Assembly: GCF_051401765.1 (NCBI RefSeq)
Contig: NW_027480594.1
Coordinates: 124,001-188,000, forward strand
Origin: Calliopsis andreniformis
Taxonomy: Eukaryota; Arthropoda; Insecta; Hymenoptera; Andrenidae
Direction: 5' to 3'
Length of the DNA: 64,000 bases
Below the pieces are notes generated by a model that saw nothing but the letters and a program-made list of their open reading frames with translations, was not told the DNA's origin and did no database searches. Both the position numbers and the translations under genes were made by a program. This document shows, piece after piece, positions 40,389-53,600 of this stretch; position 1 is the stretch's first letter, and each line of letters starts with the position of its first letter.

Positions 40389-40773
40389 AATATTCTGAAT
40401 ACTCCCGTTTCAATGCTCAGACCACAATGTTCAATAATCAAATCCCGATCCTCAACCTTCAATCCTCAATACTCAATTTCAATCCTCAATCCTCAATCCT
40501 CAATCCCCAATACTCAATCCTCAATCGCCAGTCCTCAATCCCCAATCCTCAATCTTCAATCCTCAACCTCAATCCTTAATCCTCAATCCCCAATCCTCAA
40601 TCTTCAATCCTCAATCCTCAATCGTCAATCCTCAATCCTCAATCCTCAATCCTCAATCCACAATCCTCAATCCTCAAACCTCAATCCTCAACCGTCAGTC
40701 TTCGTCCTCAATCCTCAAACCTCAATCCTCAATCCTCAATATTCAGTCATCAATACTCAATCTTCAATCCTCA

Positions 40774-41912
40774 ATGCTCTATCCTCAATCCTCAATCCTC
40801 AATCCTCAATATTCAAGGCACAACCCTCAGCCATCAATCCTCAATACTCAACCATCAATCCTCAATTCTCAATACTCAATAGAATGTTCTGAATACACAT
40901 GGTTCAATACTCAATCCACAATACTCAATAATCAAGTCTCAATCCTGAATATTCAATCGTCAATACTCAATTTCAATCCTCAATCCTCAATTCTCAATCC
41001 CCAATACTCAATCCTCAATCGTCAATCCTCAATCCCCAATCCTCAATCTTCAATCCTCAACCTCAATCCTCAATCCTCAATCCTCAATCCTCAATCTTCA
41101 ATCCTCAATACTCAATCTTCAATCCTCAATCCTCAATCCTCAATCCTCAATCCTCAATCCTCAATCCCCAATCCTCTATCCTCAGGCAGCAATACTCAAT
41201 CTTCAATACTCAATACTCAATCCTCAATCCTCAATCCTCAATACTCAACCCTCAATCCGCATTCCTCAAACCTCAATCCTCAACCCTCAGTCCTCATCCT
41301 CAATTCTCAATTCTCAATCCTCAATTCTCAATACTCAATATTCAATCCTCAATAATCAACCTCCAATCCTAGATCCTCAATCCCCAATCTTCAATCCTTA
41401 ATCCTCAATCTTCAATTCTTAATTCTCAATCGTCAATCTTCAATCATCAATACTCAATCTTCAATCCTCAATCCTCAGTCCTCAATCCTCAATCCTTAAT
41501 CCTCAATCGTCAATCTTCAATCCTCAATACTCAATCTTCAATCCTCAATCCTCAATTCTCAATCCTCAATCCTCATTCTTCAATACTCAATACCCAACAC
41601 TCAATCTTCAATCCTCAATCCTCAATCCTCAATTCTCAATCCTCAATCCTCAGTCCTCTGTCCTCAAACCTCAATCCTCAACCCTCAGCCCTCATCCTCC
41701 ATCCTCAATCCTCAATCATCAATCGTCAATCTTATATCCTCAATATTCAATCTTCAATCCTCAATCCTCAATCCTCAATCCTCAATCCTCAATCCTCAGT
41801 GATCAATACTCAATCTTCAATACTCAATCCTCAATCCTCAATCCTCAATCCTCAATCCTCAATCCTCAATCCTCAATCCTCAATCCTCAATCCTCAATCC
41901 TCAATCCTCAAT
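40774..41912. repeat. Module B, copy 4
   Basis: It begins at ATGCTCTATCC (40774) and keeps the full landmark order, with TAG at 41370 and TCTGTCC at 41657, 287 bases apart. It ends in a 12-unit perfect run (41824-41907) that leads into TCAATCACCATTCC and the diverged transition block. Its partner at 55564 shows A/G at 40773/55563, just before the landmark. Confidence 0.8.
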
Positions 41913-41929
41913 CACCATTCCTCAATTCT

Positions 41930-42100
41930 CAATACTCAATAGAACATCCTGAATTCTGATGGGTCAATTCTCAATCCAGAATATTCAATAATCAAATCCC
42001 AAACCTAAAGCATCAATTCTCAACACTCAATCCTCAACATTCAGTCCTCTCTCTTCAATCCTACATCCTCAACACTCAATCCTCGAGCGTCATTCCTCAA
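41930..42100. repeat. Diverged satellite block between modules B and C
   Basis: The block parses in strict 7-base steps but with poor match to consensus, including units TGATGGG, TAAAGCA, TCTCTCT, TACATCC and TCGAGCG. It resembles 26840-27010 at an offset of 15,090 and is repeated at 56720-56890. It sits exactly where the B-type sequence ends and the 2.6 kb C repeats begin. Confidence 0.7.
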
Positions 42101-42148
42101 TACTCAATCCTCAATCCTCAACCTTCAATCCTCAATACTCAACCATCA

Positions 42149-45100
42149 ATCCTCAGTTCTCAATAGAATATCATCAATTCACAGTTTTCAATACTCAATA
42201 CTCAATCTGCAATCTTCAAATCTCTATCCACAAACATCAATTCTCACCACTCAACCCTCAACACTCAGTCCCCAATCCTCAATATTCAATCCTCAATCCT
42301 CAACCCTCAATCCTCAATCCTCAATCTTCAATCCTCAATACTCAATCTTCAATCCTCAATCCTCAATCCTCAATCCTCAATCCTCAATCGTCAGTCTTCA
42401 ACCCTCAATACTCACTCTTCAATACTCAACACCCAATCCTCAATCCTCAATCCTCAGTCCTCAAACCTCAATTCTGAATTCTCAATCCTGAGTCCTCAAT
42501 CTTCGGCCCTCAGTCCTCAACAATCAATTCTCAATCCTCAATCCTCAATAGAATATCCTCAATTCACAGCTTTCAATACTAAATACTCAAACTGCAATCT
42601 TCAAACCTCTATCCACAAACATCAATTCTCATCACTCAACCCTCAACACTCAGTCCTCAACGTTCAATCCTCAATCCTCAATCCTCAATCCTCAATCGTC
42701 AATCTTCAATCCTCAATACTCAATCTTCAATGCTCAATCCTCAATCCTCAATCCTCAATCCTCATTCTTCAATCCTCAGTACCCAAACCTCAATCTTCAA
42801 TCCTCAATCCTCAATCCTCAATCCTCAATCTTCAACCCTCATTCTTCAATCCTCAATACCCAATCCTCAATCTTCAATCCTCAATCCTCAATCACCAATT
42901 CTCAATCCTCAATCGTCAGTCCTCAGTCCTCAAACCTCAATCCTCAACTCTCAGCCCTCATCGTCAATCCTCAATCCTCAATCCTCAATCCTCAACCTTC
43001 AATCCTCAATCGTCAATCCTCAATCCCCACTCCTCAATCTTCAATGCTCAATCCTCAATCCTCAATCCTCAATCCTCAATCCTCAATCTTCAATCCTCAA
43101 TACTCAACCTTCAATCCTAAATCCTCAATCCTCAATCCTCAATCCTCAATCCTCAATCCTCAATCCTGAATCCTCAATCTTCAATCCTCAATACTCAATC
43201 TGCAATCCTCAAACCTCAATCCTCATCCCTCAGCCCTCATCCTCCATCCTCAATACTCAATCCTCAATCCTGAATCTTCAATCCTCTATATTCAATCTTC
43301 AATCCTCAATACTCAATCCTCAGTCCTCAGTGATCAATACTCAATCGTCAATACTGAACCCTCAATCCTCAATCCTCATCCTCAATACTCAATCTTCAAC
43401 CCTCAATCCTCCATCCTCAATCCTCAATCCTCAATCTTCAATCCTCAATCCTCAATCCTCAATCTTCAATCCTCAATACTCAATCTGCAATCCTCAATCC
43501 TCAAACCTCAGTCCCCAATCATCAATCGTCAATAATCAATCTCCAATCCTAAGTCCTCAATCCGCAACCCTCAATCCTCAATCCTCAATCCTCATCCTTC
43601 AATCCTCAATACCCAATCTTCAATCTTCAATACTCAATCCTCAATCCTCAATCCCCAATCCTCATATTCAACACACAACCCTCAGCCAACATTCCTCAAT
43701 ACTCAACCATCAATCCTCAATTCTCAATACTCAATAGAATATCCTGAATCCGCATGGTTCGGTACTCAAACCACAATATTCAATAATCAAATCTCAATCC
43801 TCAATCTTCAATCCTCAATACTCAATTTCAATCCTCAATCCTCAGTCTTCAACCCTCAATCCTCAATTATCAATCCTCAATCCTCAATCCTCAATCTTCA
43901 ATCCTCAATACTCAATCTTCAATCCTCAATCCTCAATCCTCAATCCTCAATCCACAATCCTCAATCCTCAATCCTCAATTCTCAATCCTCAATACTCAAT
44001 CTTCAATCCTCAAGCGTCAATCCTCAATCCTCAATGCTCATTCTTCAATCCTCAATACCCAATTCCTCATCTTCAATCCTCAATACTCAATCTTCACTCC
44101 TCAATCCTCAATCCTCAATCCCTCGATCCTCAATCCTCAATCCTCAATCCTCAATCCTCAATCCTCAATCCTCAATACTCAATCTGCAATCCTCAATCCT
44201 CAATCCTCAATCCTCAATCCTCAATATTCAATCCTCAATCCTCGATCCTCATTCCTCAGTCGTCAATCCTCAATCCTAAATCCACAATCCTCAATATTCA
44301 ATCCTCAATACTCAACCTTCAATCCTCAATACTCAATCCTCAATCCTCAATCCTCAATCCTCAGTCATAAATCCTCAATCTTCAATACTCAATCTTCAAT
44401 CCTCAATCCTCAATCCTCAACCCTCAATCCTCAATCCTCAATTCTCAATCTTCAATCCTCAATAATCAATCTCCAATCCTAGATCCTCAATCCCCAATCT
44501 TCAATCCTTAATCCTCAATCTTTAATCCTTAATCCTCAATCGTCAATCTTCAATCCTCAATACTCAGTCTTCAATCCTCAATCCTCAATCCTCAATCGTC
44601 AATCCTCATTCCTCAATCCTCAATACCCAATCCTCAATCTTAAATCCTCAATCCTCAATCCTCAATCCTCAATCCTCAATCCTCAGTCCTCAAACATCAG
44701 TCCTGAATCCTCAATCCTGAATCCTCAATCTTCAGCCCTCAGTCCTCAACAATCGGTTGTCAATCCTCAGTTCTCAATAGAATATCATCAATTCACAGTT
44801 TTCAATACTCAATACTCAATCTGCAATCTTCAAATCTCTATCCACAAACATCAATTCTCACCACTCAACCCTCAACACTCAGTCCCCAATCCTCAATATT
44901 CAATCCTCAATCCTCAACCCTCAATCCTCAATCCTCAATCTTCAATCCTCAATACTCAATCTTCAATCCTCAATCCTCAATCCTCAATCCTCAATCCTCA
45001 ATCGTCAGTCTTCAACCCTCAATACTCACTCTTCAATACTCAACACTCAATCCTCAATCCTCAATCCTCAGTCCTCAAACCTCAATTCTGAATCCTCAAT

Positions 45101-48100
45101 CCTGAGTCCTCAATCTTCGGCCCTCAGTCCTCAACAATCAATTCTCAATCCTCAATCCTCAATAGAATATCCTCAATTCACAGCTTTCAATACTAAATAC
45201 TCAAACTGCAATCTTCAAACCTCTATCCACAAACATCAATTCTCATCACTCAACCCTCAACACTCAGTCCTCAACGTTCAATCCTCAATCCTCAATCCTC
45301 AATCCTCAATCGTCAATCTTCAATCCTCAATACTCAATCTTCAATGCTCAATCCTCAACCCTCAATCCTCAATCCTCATTCTTCAATCCTCAGTACCCTA
45401 ACCTCAATCTTCAATCCTCAATCCTCAATCCTCAATCCTCAATCCTCAACCCTCATTCTTCAATCCTCAATACCCAATCCTCAATCTTCAATCCTCAATC
45501 CTCAATCACCAATTCTCAATCCTCAATCGTCAGTCCTCAGTCCTCAAACCTCAATCCTCAACTCTCAGCCCTCATCGTCAATCCTCAATCCTCAATCCTC
45601 AATCCTCAACCTTCAATCCTCAATCGTCAATCTTCAATCCCCACTCCTCAATCTTCAATGCTCAATCCTCAATCCTCAATCCTCAATCCTCAATCCTCAA
45701 TCTTCAATCCTCAATACTCAACCTTCAATCCTAAATCCTCAATCCTCAATCCTCAATCCTCAATCCTCAATCCTCAATCCTGAATCCTCAATCTTCAATC
45801 CTCAATACTCAATCTGCAATCCTCAAACCTCAATCCTCATCCCTCAGCCCTCATCCTCCATCCTCAATACTCAATCCTCAATCCTGAATCTTCAATCCTC
45901 TATATTCAATCTTCAATCCTCAATACTCAATCCTCAGTCCTCAGTGATCAATACTCAATCGTCAATACTGAACCCTCAATCCTCAATCCTCAATCCTCAA
46001 TACTCAATCTTCAACCCTCAATCCTCAATCCTCAATCCTCAATCCTCAATCTTCAATCCTCAATCCTCAATCCTCAATCTTCAATCCTCAATACTCAATC
46101 TGCAATCCTCAATCCTCAAACCTCAGTCCCCAATCATCAATCGTCAATAATCAATCTCCAATCCTAAGTCCTCAATCCGCAACCCTCAATCCTCAATCCT
46201 CAATCCTCATCCTTCAATCCTCAATACCCAATCTTCAATCTTCAATACTCAATCCTCAATCCTCAATCCCCAATCCTCAATATTCAACACACAACCCTCA
46301 GCCAACATTCCTCAATACTCAACCATCAATCCTCAATTCTCAATACTCAATAGAATATCCTGAATCCGCATGGTTCGGTACTCAAACCACAATATTCAAT
46401 AATCAAATCTCAATCCTCAATCTTCAATCCTCAATACTCAATTTCAATCCTCAATCCTCAGTCTTCAACCCTCAATCCTCAATTACCAATCCTCAATCCT
46501 CAATCCTCAATCTTCAATCCTCAATACTCAATCTTCAATCCTCAATCCTCAATCCTCAATCCTCAATCCACAATCCTCAATCCTCAATCCTCAATTCTCA
46601 ATCCTCAATACTCAATCTTCAATCCTCAAGCGTCAATCCTCAATCCTCAATGCTCATTCTTCAATCCTCAATACCCAATCCTCAATCTTCAATCCTCAAT
46701 ACTCAATCTTCACTCCTCAATCCTCAATCCTCAATCCTCGATCCTCAATCCTCAATCCTCAATCCTCAATCCTCAATCCTCAATACTCAATCTGCAATCC
46801 TCAATCCTCAATCCTCAATCCTCAATCCTCAATATTCAATCCTCAATCCTCGATCCTCATTCCTCAGTCGTCAATCCTCAATCCTAAATCCACAATCCTC
46901 AATATTCAATCCTCAATACTCAACCTTCAATCCTCAATACTCAATCCTCAATCCTCAATCCTCAATCCTCAGTCATAAATCCTCAATCTTCAATACTCAA
47001 TCTTCAATCCTCAATCCTCAATCCTCAACCCTCAATCCTCAATCCTCAATTCTCAATCTTCAATCCTCAATAATCAATCTCCAATCCTAGATCCTCAATC
47101 CCCAATCTTCAATCCTTAATCCTCAATCTTTAATCCTTAATCCTCAATCGTCAATCTTCAATCCCCAATACTCAGTCTTCAATCCTCAATCCTCAATCCT
47201 CAATCGTCAATCCTCATTCCTCAATCCTCAATACCCAATCCTCAATCTTAAATCCTCAATCCTCAATCCTCAATCCTCAATCCTCAATCCTCAGTCCTCA
47301 AACATCAGTCCTGAATCCTCAATCCTGAATCCTCAATCTTCAGCCCTCAGTCCTCAACAATCGGTTGTCAATCCTCAGTTCTCAATGGAATATCATCAAT
47401 TCACAGTTTTCAATACTCAATACTCAATCTGCAATCTTCAAATCTCTATCCACAAACATCAATTCTCACCACTCAACCCTCAACACTCAGTCCCCAATCC
47501 TCAATATTCAATCCTCAATCCTCAACCCTCAATCCTCAATCCTCAATCTTCAATCCTCAATACTCAATCTTCAATCCTCAATCCTCAATCCTCAATCCTC
47601 AATCCTCAATCGTCAGTCTTCAACCCTCAATACTCACTCTTCAATACTCAACACTCAATCCTCAATCCTCAATCCTCAGTCCTCAAACCTCAATTCTGAA
47701 TCCTCAATCCTGAGTCCTCAATCTTCGGCCCTCAGTCCTCAACAATCAATTCTCAATCCTCAATCCTCAATAGAATATCCTCAATTCACAGCTTTCAATA
47801 CTAAATACTCAAACTGCAATCTTCAAACCTCTATCCACAAACATCAATTCTCATCACTCAACCCTCAACACTCAGTCCTCAACGTTCAATCCTCAATCCT
47901 CAATCCTCAATCCTCAATCGTCAATCTTCAATCCTCAATACTCAATCTTCAATGCTCAATCCTCAACCCTCAATCCTCAATCCTCATTCTTCAATCCTCA
48001 GTACCCAAACCTCAATCTTCAATCCTCAATCCTCAATCCTCAATCCTCAATCCTCAACCCTCATTCTTCAATCCTCAATACCCAATCCTCAATCTTCAAT

Positions 48101-50317
48101 CCTCAATCCTCAATCACCAATTCTCAATCCTCAATCGTCAGTCCTCAGTCCTCAAACCTCAATCCTCAACTCTCAGCCCTCATCGTCAATCCTCAATCCT
48201 CAATCCTCAATCCTCAACCTTCAATCCTCAATCGTCAATCTTCAATCCCCACTCCTCAATCTTCAATGCTCAATCCTCAATCCTCAATCCTCAATCCTCA
48301 ATCCTCAATCTTCAATCCTCAATACTCAACCTTCAATCCTAAATCCTCAATCCTCAATCCTCAATCCTCAATCCTCAATCCTCAATCCTGAATCCTCAAT
48401 CTTCAATCCTCAATACTCAATCTGCAATCCTCAAACCTCAATCCTCATCCCTCAGCCCTCATCCTCCATCCTCAATACTCAATCCTCAATCCTGAATCTT
48501 CAATCCTCTATATTCAATCTTCAATCCTCAATACTCAATCCTCAGTCCTCAGTGATCAATACTCAATCGTCAATACTGAACCCTCAATCCTCAATCCTCA
48601 ATCCTCAATACTCAATCTTCAACCCTCAATCCTCAATCCTCAATCCTCAATCCTCAATCTTCAATCCTCAATCCTCAATCCTCAATCTTCAATCCTCAAT
48701 ACTCAATCTGCAATCCTCAATCCTCAAACCTCAGTCCCCAATCATCAATCGTCAATAATCAATCTCCAATCCTAAGTCCTCAATCCGCAACCCTCAATCC
48801 TCAATCCTCAATCCTCATCCTTCAATCCTCAATACCCAATCTTCAATCTTCAATACTCAATCCTCAATCCTCAATCCCCAATCCTCAATATTCAACACAC
48901 AACCCTCAGCCAACATTCCTCAATACTCAACCATCAATCCTCAATTCTCAATACTCAATAGAATATCCTGAATCCGCATGGTTCGGTACTCAAACCACAA
49001 TATTCAATAATCAAATCTCAATCCTCAATCTTCAATCCTCAATACTCAATTTCAATCCTCAATCCTCAGTCTTCAACCCTCAATCCTCAATTACCAATCC
49101 TCAATCCTCAATCCTCAATCTTCAATCCTCAATACTCAATCTTCAATCCTCAATCCTCAATCCTCAATCCTCAATCCACAATCCTCAATCCTCAATCCTC
49201 AATTCTCAATCCTCAATACTCAATCTTCAATCCTCAAGCGTCAATCCTCAATCCTCAATGCTCATTCTTCAATCCTCAATACCCAATCCTCAATCTTCAA
49301 TCCTCAATACTCAATCTTCACTCCTCAATCCTCAATCCTCAATCCTCGATCCTCAATCCTCAATCCTCAATCCTCAATCCTCAATCCTCAATACTCAATC
49401 TGCAATCCTCAATCCTCAATCCTCAATCCTCAATCCTCAATATTCAATCCTCAATCCTCGATCCTCATTCCTCAGTCGTCAATCCTCAATCCTAAATCCA
49501 CAATCCTCAATATTCAATCCTCAATACTCAACCTTCAATCCTCAATACTCAATCCTCAATCCTCAATCCTCAATCCTCAGTCATAAATCCTCAATCTTCA
49601 ATACTCAATCTTCAATCCTCAATCCTCAATCCTCAACCCTCAATCCTCAATCCTCAATTCTCAATCTTCAATCCTCAATAATCAATCTCCAATCCTAGAT
49701 CCTCAATCCCCAATCTTCAATCCTTAATCCTCAATCTTTAATCCTTAATCCTCAATCGTCAATCTTCAATCCCCAATACTCAGTCTTCAATCCTCAATCC
49801 TCAATCCTCAATCGTCAATCCTCATTCCTCAATCCTCAATACCCAATCCTCAATCTTAAATCCTCAATCCTCAATCCTCAATCCTCAATCCTCAATCCTC
49901 AGTCCTCAAACATCAGTCCTGAATCCTCAATCCTGAATCCTCAATCTTCAGCCCTCAGTCCTCAACAATCGGTTGTCAATCCTCAGTTCTCAATAGAATA
50001 TCATCAATTCACAGTTTTCAATACTCAATACTCAATCTGCAATCTTCAAATCTCTATCCACAAACATCAATTCTCACCACTCAACCCTCAACACTCAGTC
50101 CCCAATCCTCAATATTCAATCCTCAATCCTCAACCCTCAATCCTCAATCCTCAATCTTCAATCCTCAATACTCAATCTTCAATCCTCAATCCTCAATCCT
50201 CAATCCTCAATCCTCAATCGTCAGTCTTCAACCCTCAATACTCACTCTTCAATACTCAACACTCAATCCACAATCCTCAATCCTCAGTCCTCAAACCTCA
50301 ATTCTGAATCCTCAATC
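42149..50317. repeat. Module C: 2.6 kb higher-order repeat, about 3.1 copies
   Basis: The landmark TCATCAATTCACAGTTTTC occurs at 42171, 44785, 47393 and 50001, giving periods of 2,614, 2,608 and 2,608. Each unit holds two GAATATC modules 386-387 bases apart, then CAATCACCAATTCTC, AATCCTAAATCC, TCATCCCTCAGCCC, GGTTCGGTACTCAAACC, TCAAGCGTC, CAGTCATAAATCC and CTAGATCC. Units 2 and 3 are nearly identical. Unit 1 carries five extra or missing single bases. The partial fourth unit breaks off near 50317, where the sequence switches to a copy of 40.3 kb. Confidence 0.85.
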
Positions 50318-50652
50318 TTGAATCCTCAATCCTCAATCCTCAATCCTCAATTCTCAATCCTCAATCTTCAATCCTCAATCCTCAATCCTCAATACTCAAT
50401 CCTCAATCTTCAATCCTCAATTCTCAACACTCAATAGAATATTCTGAATACTCCCGTTTCAATGCTCAGACCACAATGTTCAATAATCAAATCCCGATCC
50501 TCAACCTTCAATCCTCAATACTCAATTTCAATCCTCAATCCTCAATCCTCAATCCCCAATACTCAATCCTCAATCGCCAGTCCTCAATCCCCAATCCTCA
50601 ATCTTCAATCCTCAACCTCAATCCTTAATCCTCAATCCCCAATCCTCAATCT
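50318..50652. repeat. Junction stretch copied from 40.27-40.60 kb
   Basis: From CTCAATCTTGAATCC (50311) the sequence follows 40262 onward at offset 10,049, confirmed at the CTCAGACCACAATGTTC landmark (40416/50465). Just after, it follows 35863 onward at offset 14,790. B-type sequence continues on both sides, so the true crossover could lie anywhere up to the CAATTGAATG variant at about 50935. This is the pattern expected if two misaligned module B copies recombined. Confidence 0.7.
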
Positions 50653-53600
50653 TCAATCCTCAATCCTCAATCGTCAATCCTCAATCCTCAATCCTCAATC
50701 CTCAATCCACAATCCTCAATCCTCAAACCTCAATCCTCAACCGTCAGTCTTCGTCCTCAATCCTCAAACCTCAATCCTCAATCCTCAATATTCAGTCATC
50801 AATACTCAATCTTCAATCCTCAATGCTCTATCCTCAATCCTCAATCCTCAATCCTCAATATTCAAGGCACAACCCTCAGCCATCAATCCTCAATACTCAA
50901 CCATCAATCCTCAATTCTCAATACTCAATTGAATGTTCTGAATACACATGGTTCAATACTCAATCCACAATACTCAATAATCAAGTCTCAATCCTGAATA
51001 TTCAATCGTCAATACTCAATTTCAATCCTCAATCCTCAATTCTCAATCCCCAATACTCAATCCTCAATCGTCAATCCTCAATCCCCAATCCTCAATCTTC
51101 AATCCTCAACCTCAATCCTCAATCCTCAATCCTCAATCCTCAATCTTCAATCCTCAATACTCAATCTTCAATCCTCAATCCTCAATCCTCAATCCTCAAT
51201 CCTCAATCCTCAATCCCCAATCCTCTATCCTCAGGCAGCAATACTCAATCTTCAATACTCAATACTCAATCCTCAATCCTCAATCCTCAATACTCAACCC
51301 TCAATCCGCATTCCTCAAACCTCAATCCTCAACCCTCAGTCCTCATCCTCAATTCTCAATTCTCAATCCTCAATTCTCAATACTCAATATTCAATCCTCA
51401 ATAATCAACCTCCAATCCTAGATCCTCAGTCCCCAATCTTCAATCCTTAATCCTCAATCTTCAATCCTTAATTCTCAATCGTCAATCTTCAATCCTCAAT
51501 ACTCAATCTTCAATCCTCAATCCTCAGTCCTCAATCCTCAATCCTTAATCCTCAATCGTCAATCTTCAATCCTCAATACTCAATCTTCTATCCTCAATCC
51601 TCAATTCTCAATCCTCAATCCTCATTCTTCAATACTCAATACCCAACACTCAATCTTCAATCCTCAATCCTCAATCCTCAATTCTCAATCCTCAATCCTC
51701 AGTCCTCTGTCCTCAAACCTCAATCCTCAACCCTCAGCCCTCATCCTCCATCCTCAATCCTCAATCATCAATCGTCAATCTTATATCCTCAATATTCAAT
51801 CTTCAATCCTCAATCCTCAATCCTCAATCCTCAATCCTCAATCCTCAGTGATCAATACTCAATCTTCAATACTCAATCCTCAATCCTCAATCCTCAATCC
51901 TCAATCCTCAATCCTCAATCCTCAATCCTCAATCCTCAATCCTCAATCCTCAATCCTCAATCTTCAATCCTCAATCCTCAATCATCAATCTTCAATCCTC
52001 AATACTCAATCTGCAATCCTCAATCCAGAAACCTCAATCCTCAATCCTCATTCTTCAATCCTCAATACCCAATCCTCAATCTTGAATCCTCAATCCTCAA
52101 TCCTCAATCCTCAATTCTCAATCCTCAATCTTCAATCCTCAATCCTCAATCCTCAATACTCAATCCTCAATCTTCAATCCTCAATTCTCAACACTCAATA
52201 GAATATTCTGAATACTCCCGTTTCAATGCTCAGACCACAATATTCAATAATCAAATCCCAATCCTCAATCTTCAATCCTCAATACTCAATTTCAATCCTC
52301 AATCCTCAATCCTCAATCCCCAATACTCAATCCTCAATCGCCAGTCCTCAATCCCCAATCCTCAATCTTCATTCCTCAACCTCAATCCTCAATCCTCAAT
52401 CCCCAATCCTCAATCTTCAATCCTCAATCCCCAGTCATCAATCTTCAATCCTCAATGCTCAATCCTCAATCCTCAATCCTCAGTCCTCAATCCACAATCC
52501 TCAATCCTCAAAGCTCAATCCTCAACCGTCAGTCCTCGTCCTCAATCCTCAAACCTCAATCCTCAATCCTCAATATTCAATCATCAATACTCAATCTTCA
52601 ATCCTCAGTGCTCTATCCTCAATCCTCAATCCTCAATCCTCAATATTCAAGACACAACCCTCAGCCACCAATCCTCAAGACTCAACCATCAATCCTCAAT
52701 TCCCAATACTCAATAGAATATTCTGAATACTCATGTTTCAATACTCAATTCACAATATTCAATAATCAAACCTCAATCCTCAATCTTCAGTCCTCAATAC
52801 TCAACTTCAATCCTCAATCCTCAATTCTCAATCCTCAATACTCAGTCCTCAGTCCTCAAACCTCAATGCTCAATCCTCAATCCTCTAGCATCAATCCTCA
52901 ATCTTCAATACTCAATACTCAATCCTCAATCCTCAATCCTCAGTCCTCAATCATCAATCCTCAACCTTCAATACTCGATCCTCAACCCCAATGCTCAATA
53001 CTCAACCATCAACCCTCAATTCTCAATACTCAATAGAATATCCTGAATTCTCAGGATTCAATACTCAAACCTCAAACCTCAACCCTCAGCCCTCATCCTC
53101 CATCTTCAATCCTCTATCCTCAATCCTCAATCTTCAATCCTCAATACTCAATCTTCAATCCTCAATCCTCAATCCTCAATCCTCATTCTTCAATCCTCAA
53201 TACCCAATCCTCAATCTTCAATCCCCAATCCTCAATCCTCAATTCTCAATCCTCAATCCTCAATCCCCAGACCTCAATCATCAATACTCAACCCTGAGTC
53301 CTCGTCCAAAATCCATAACCCTCAATCCTCAATCCTCAATCTTCAATCATCAATACTCAATCTTCAGTCCTCAATCCTCAATCCTCAACCCTCAATCCTC
53401 AATCCTCATTGTTCAATCCGCAATACCCAATCCTCAATCTTCAATCCTCAATCCTCAATCCTCAATCCTCAATTCTCAATACTCAGTCCTCAATTCTCCG
53501 TCCCCAAACCTCAATCCTGAATCCACAATCCTGAATCCTCAATCTTCAGACCTCAGTCCTCAACAATCAGTCGTCAATTCTCAGTCCTCAATAGAATATC

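Larger units (their letters stand above)
35863..50652. repeat. 14,790 bp segmental tandem duplication, copy 1
   Basis: Position x here matches x+14,790 across the segment, changing to +14,791 after small indels between 43.38 and 44.12 kb. Checked pairs include 36033/50823, 37058/51848, 38201/52991, 39192/53982, 40774/55564, 42730/57520, 45344/60135 and 47365/62156. The left edge is the C/T mismatch at 35862/50652. Diagnostic variants are shared, for example CAATTGAATGTTCTG at 36137/50927, which other module B copies lack. The unit contains modules B, linker, A, B, B, the transition block and about three C repeats. Confidence 0.85.

Noticed and set aside
42165..42280. GAATATC module as an inserted mobile element or tRNA-like sequence
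   Set aside because: It keeps exact 7-base register with its flanks and has no terminal repeats, target-site duplication or stem potential.
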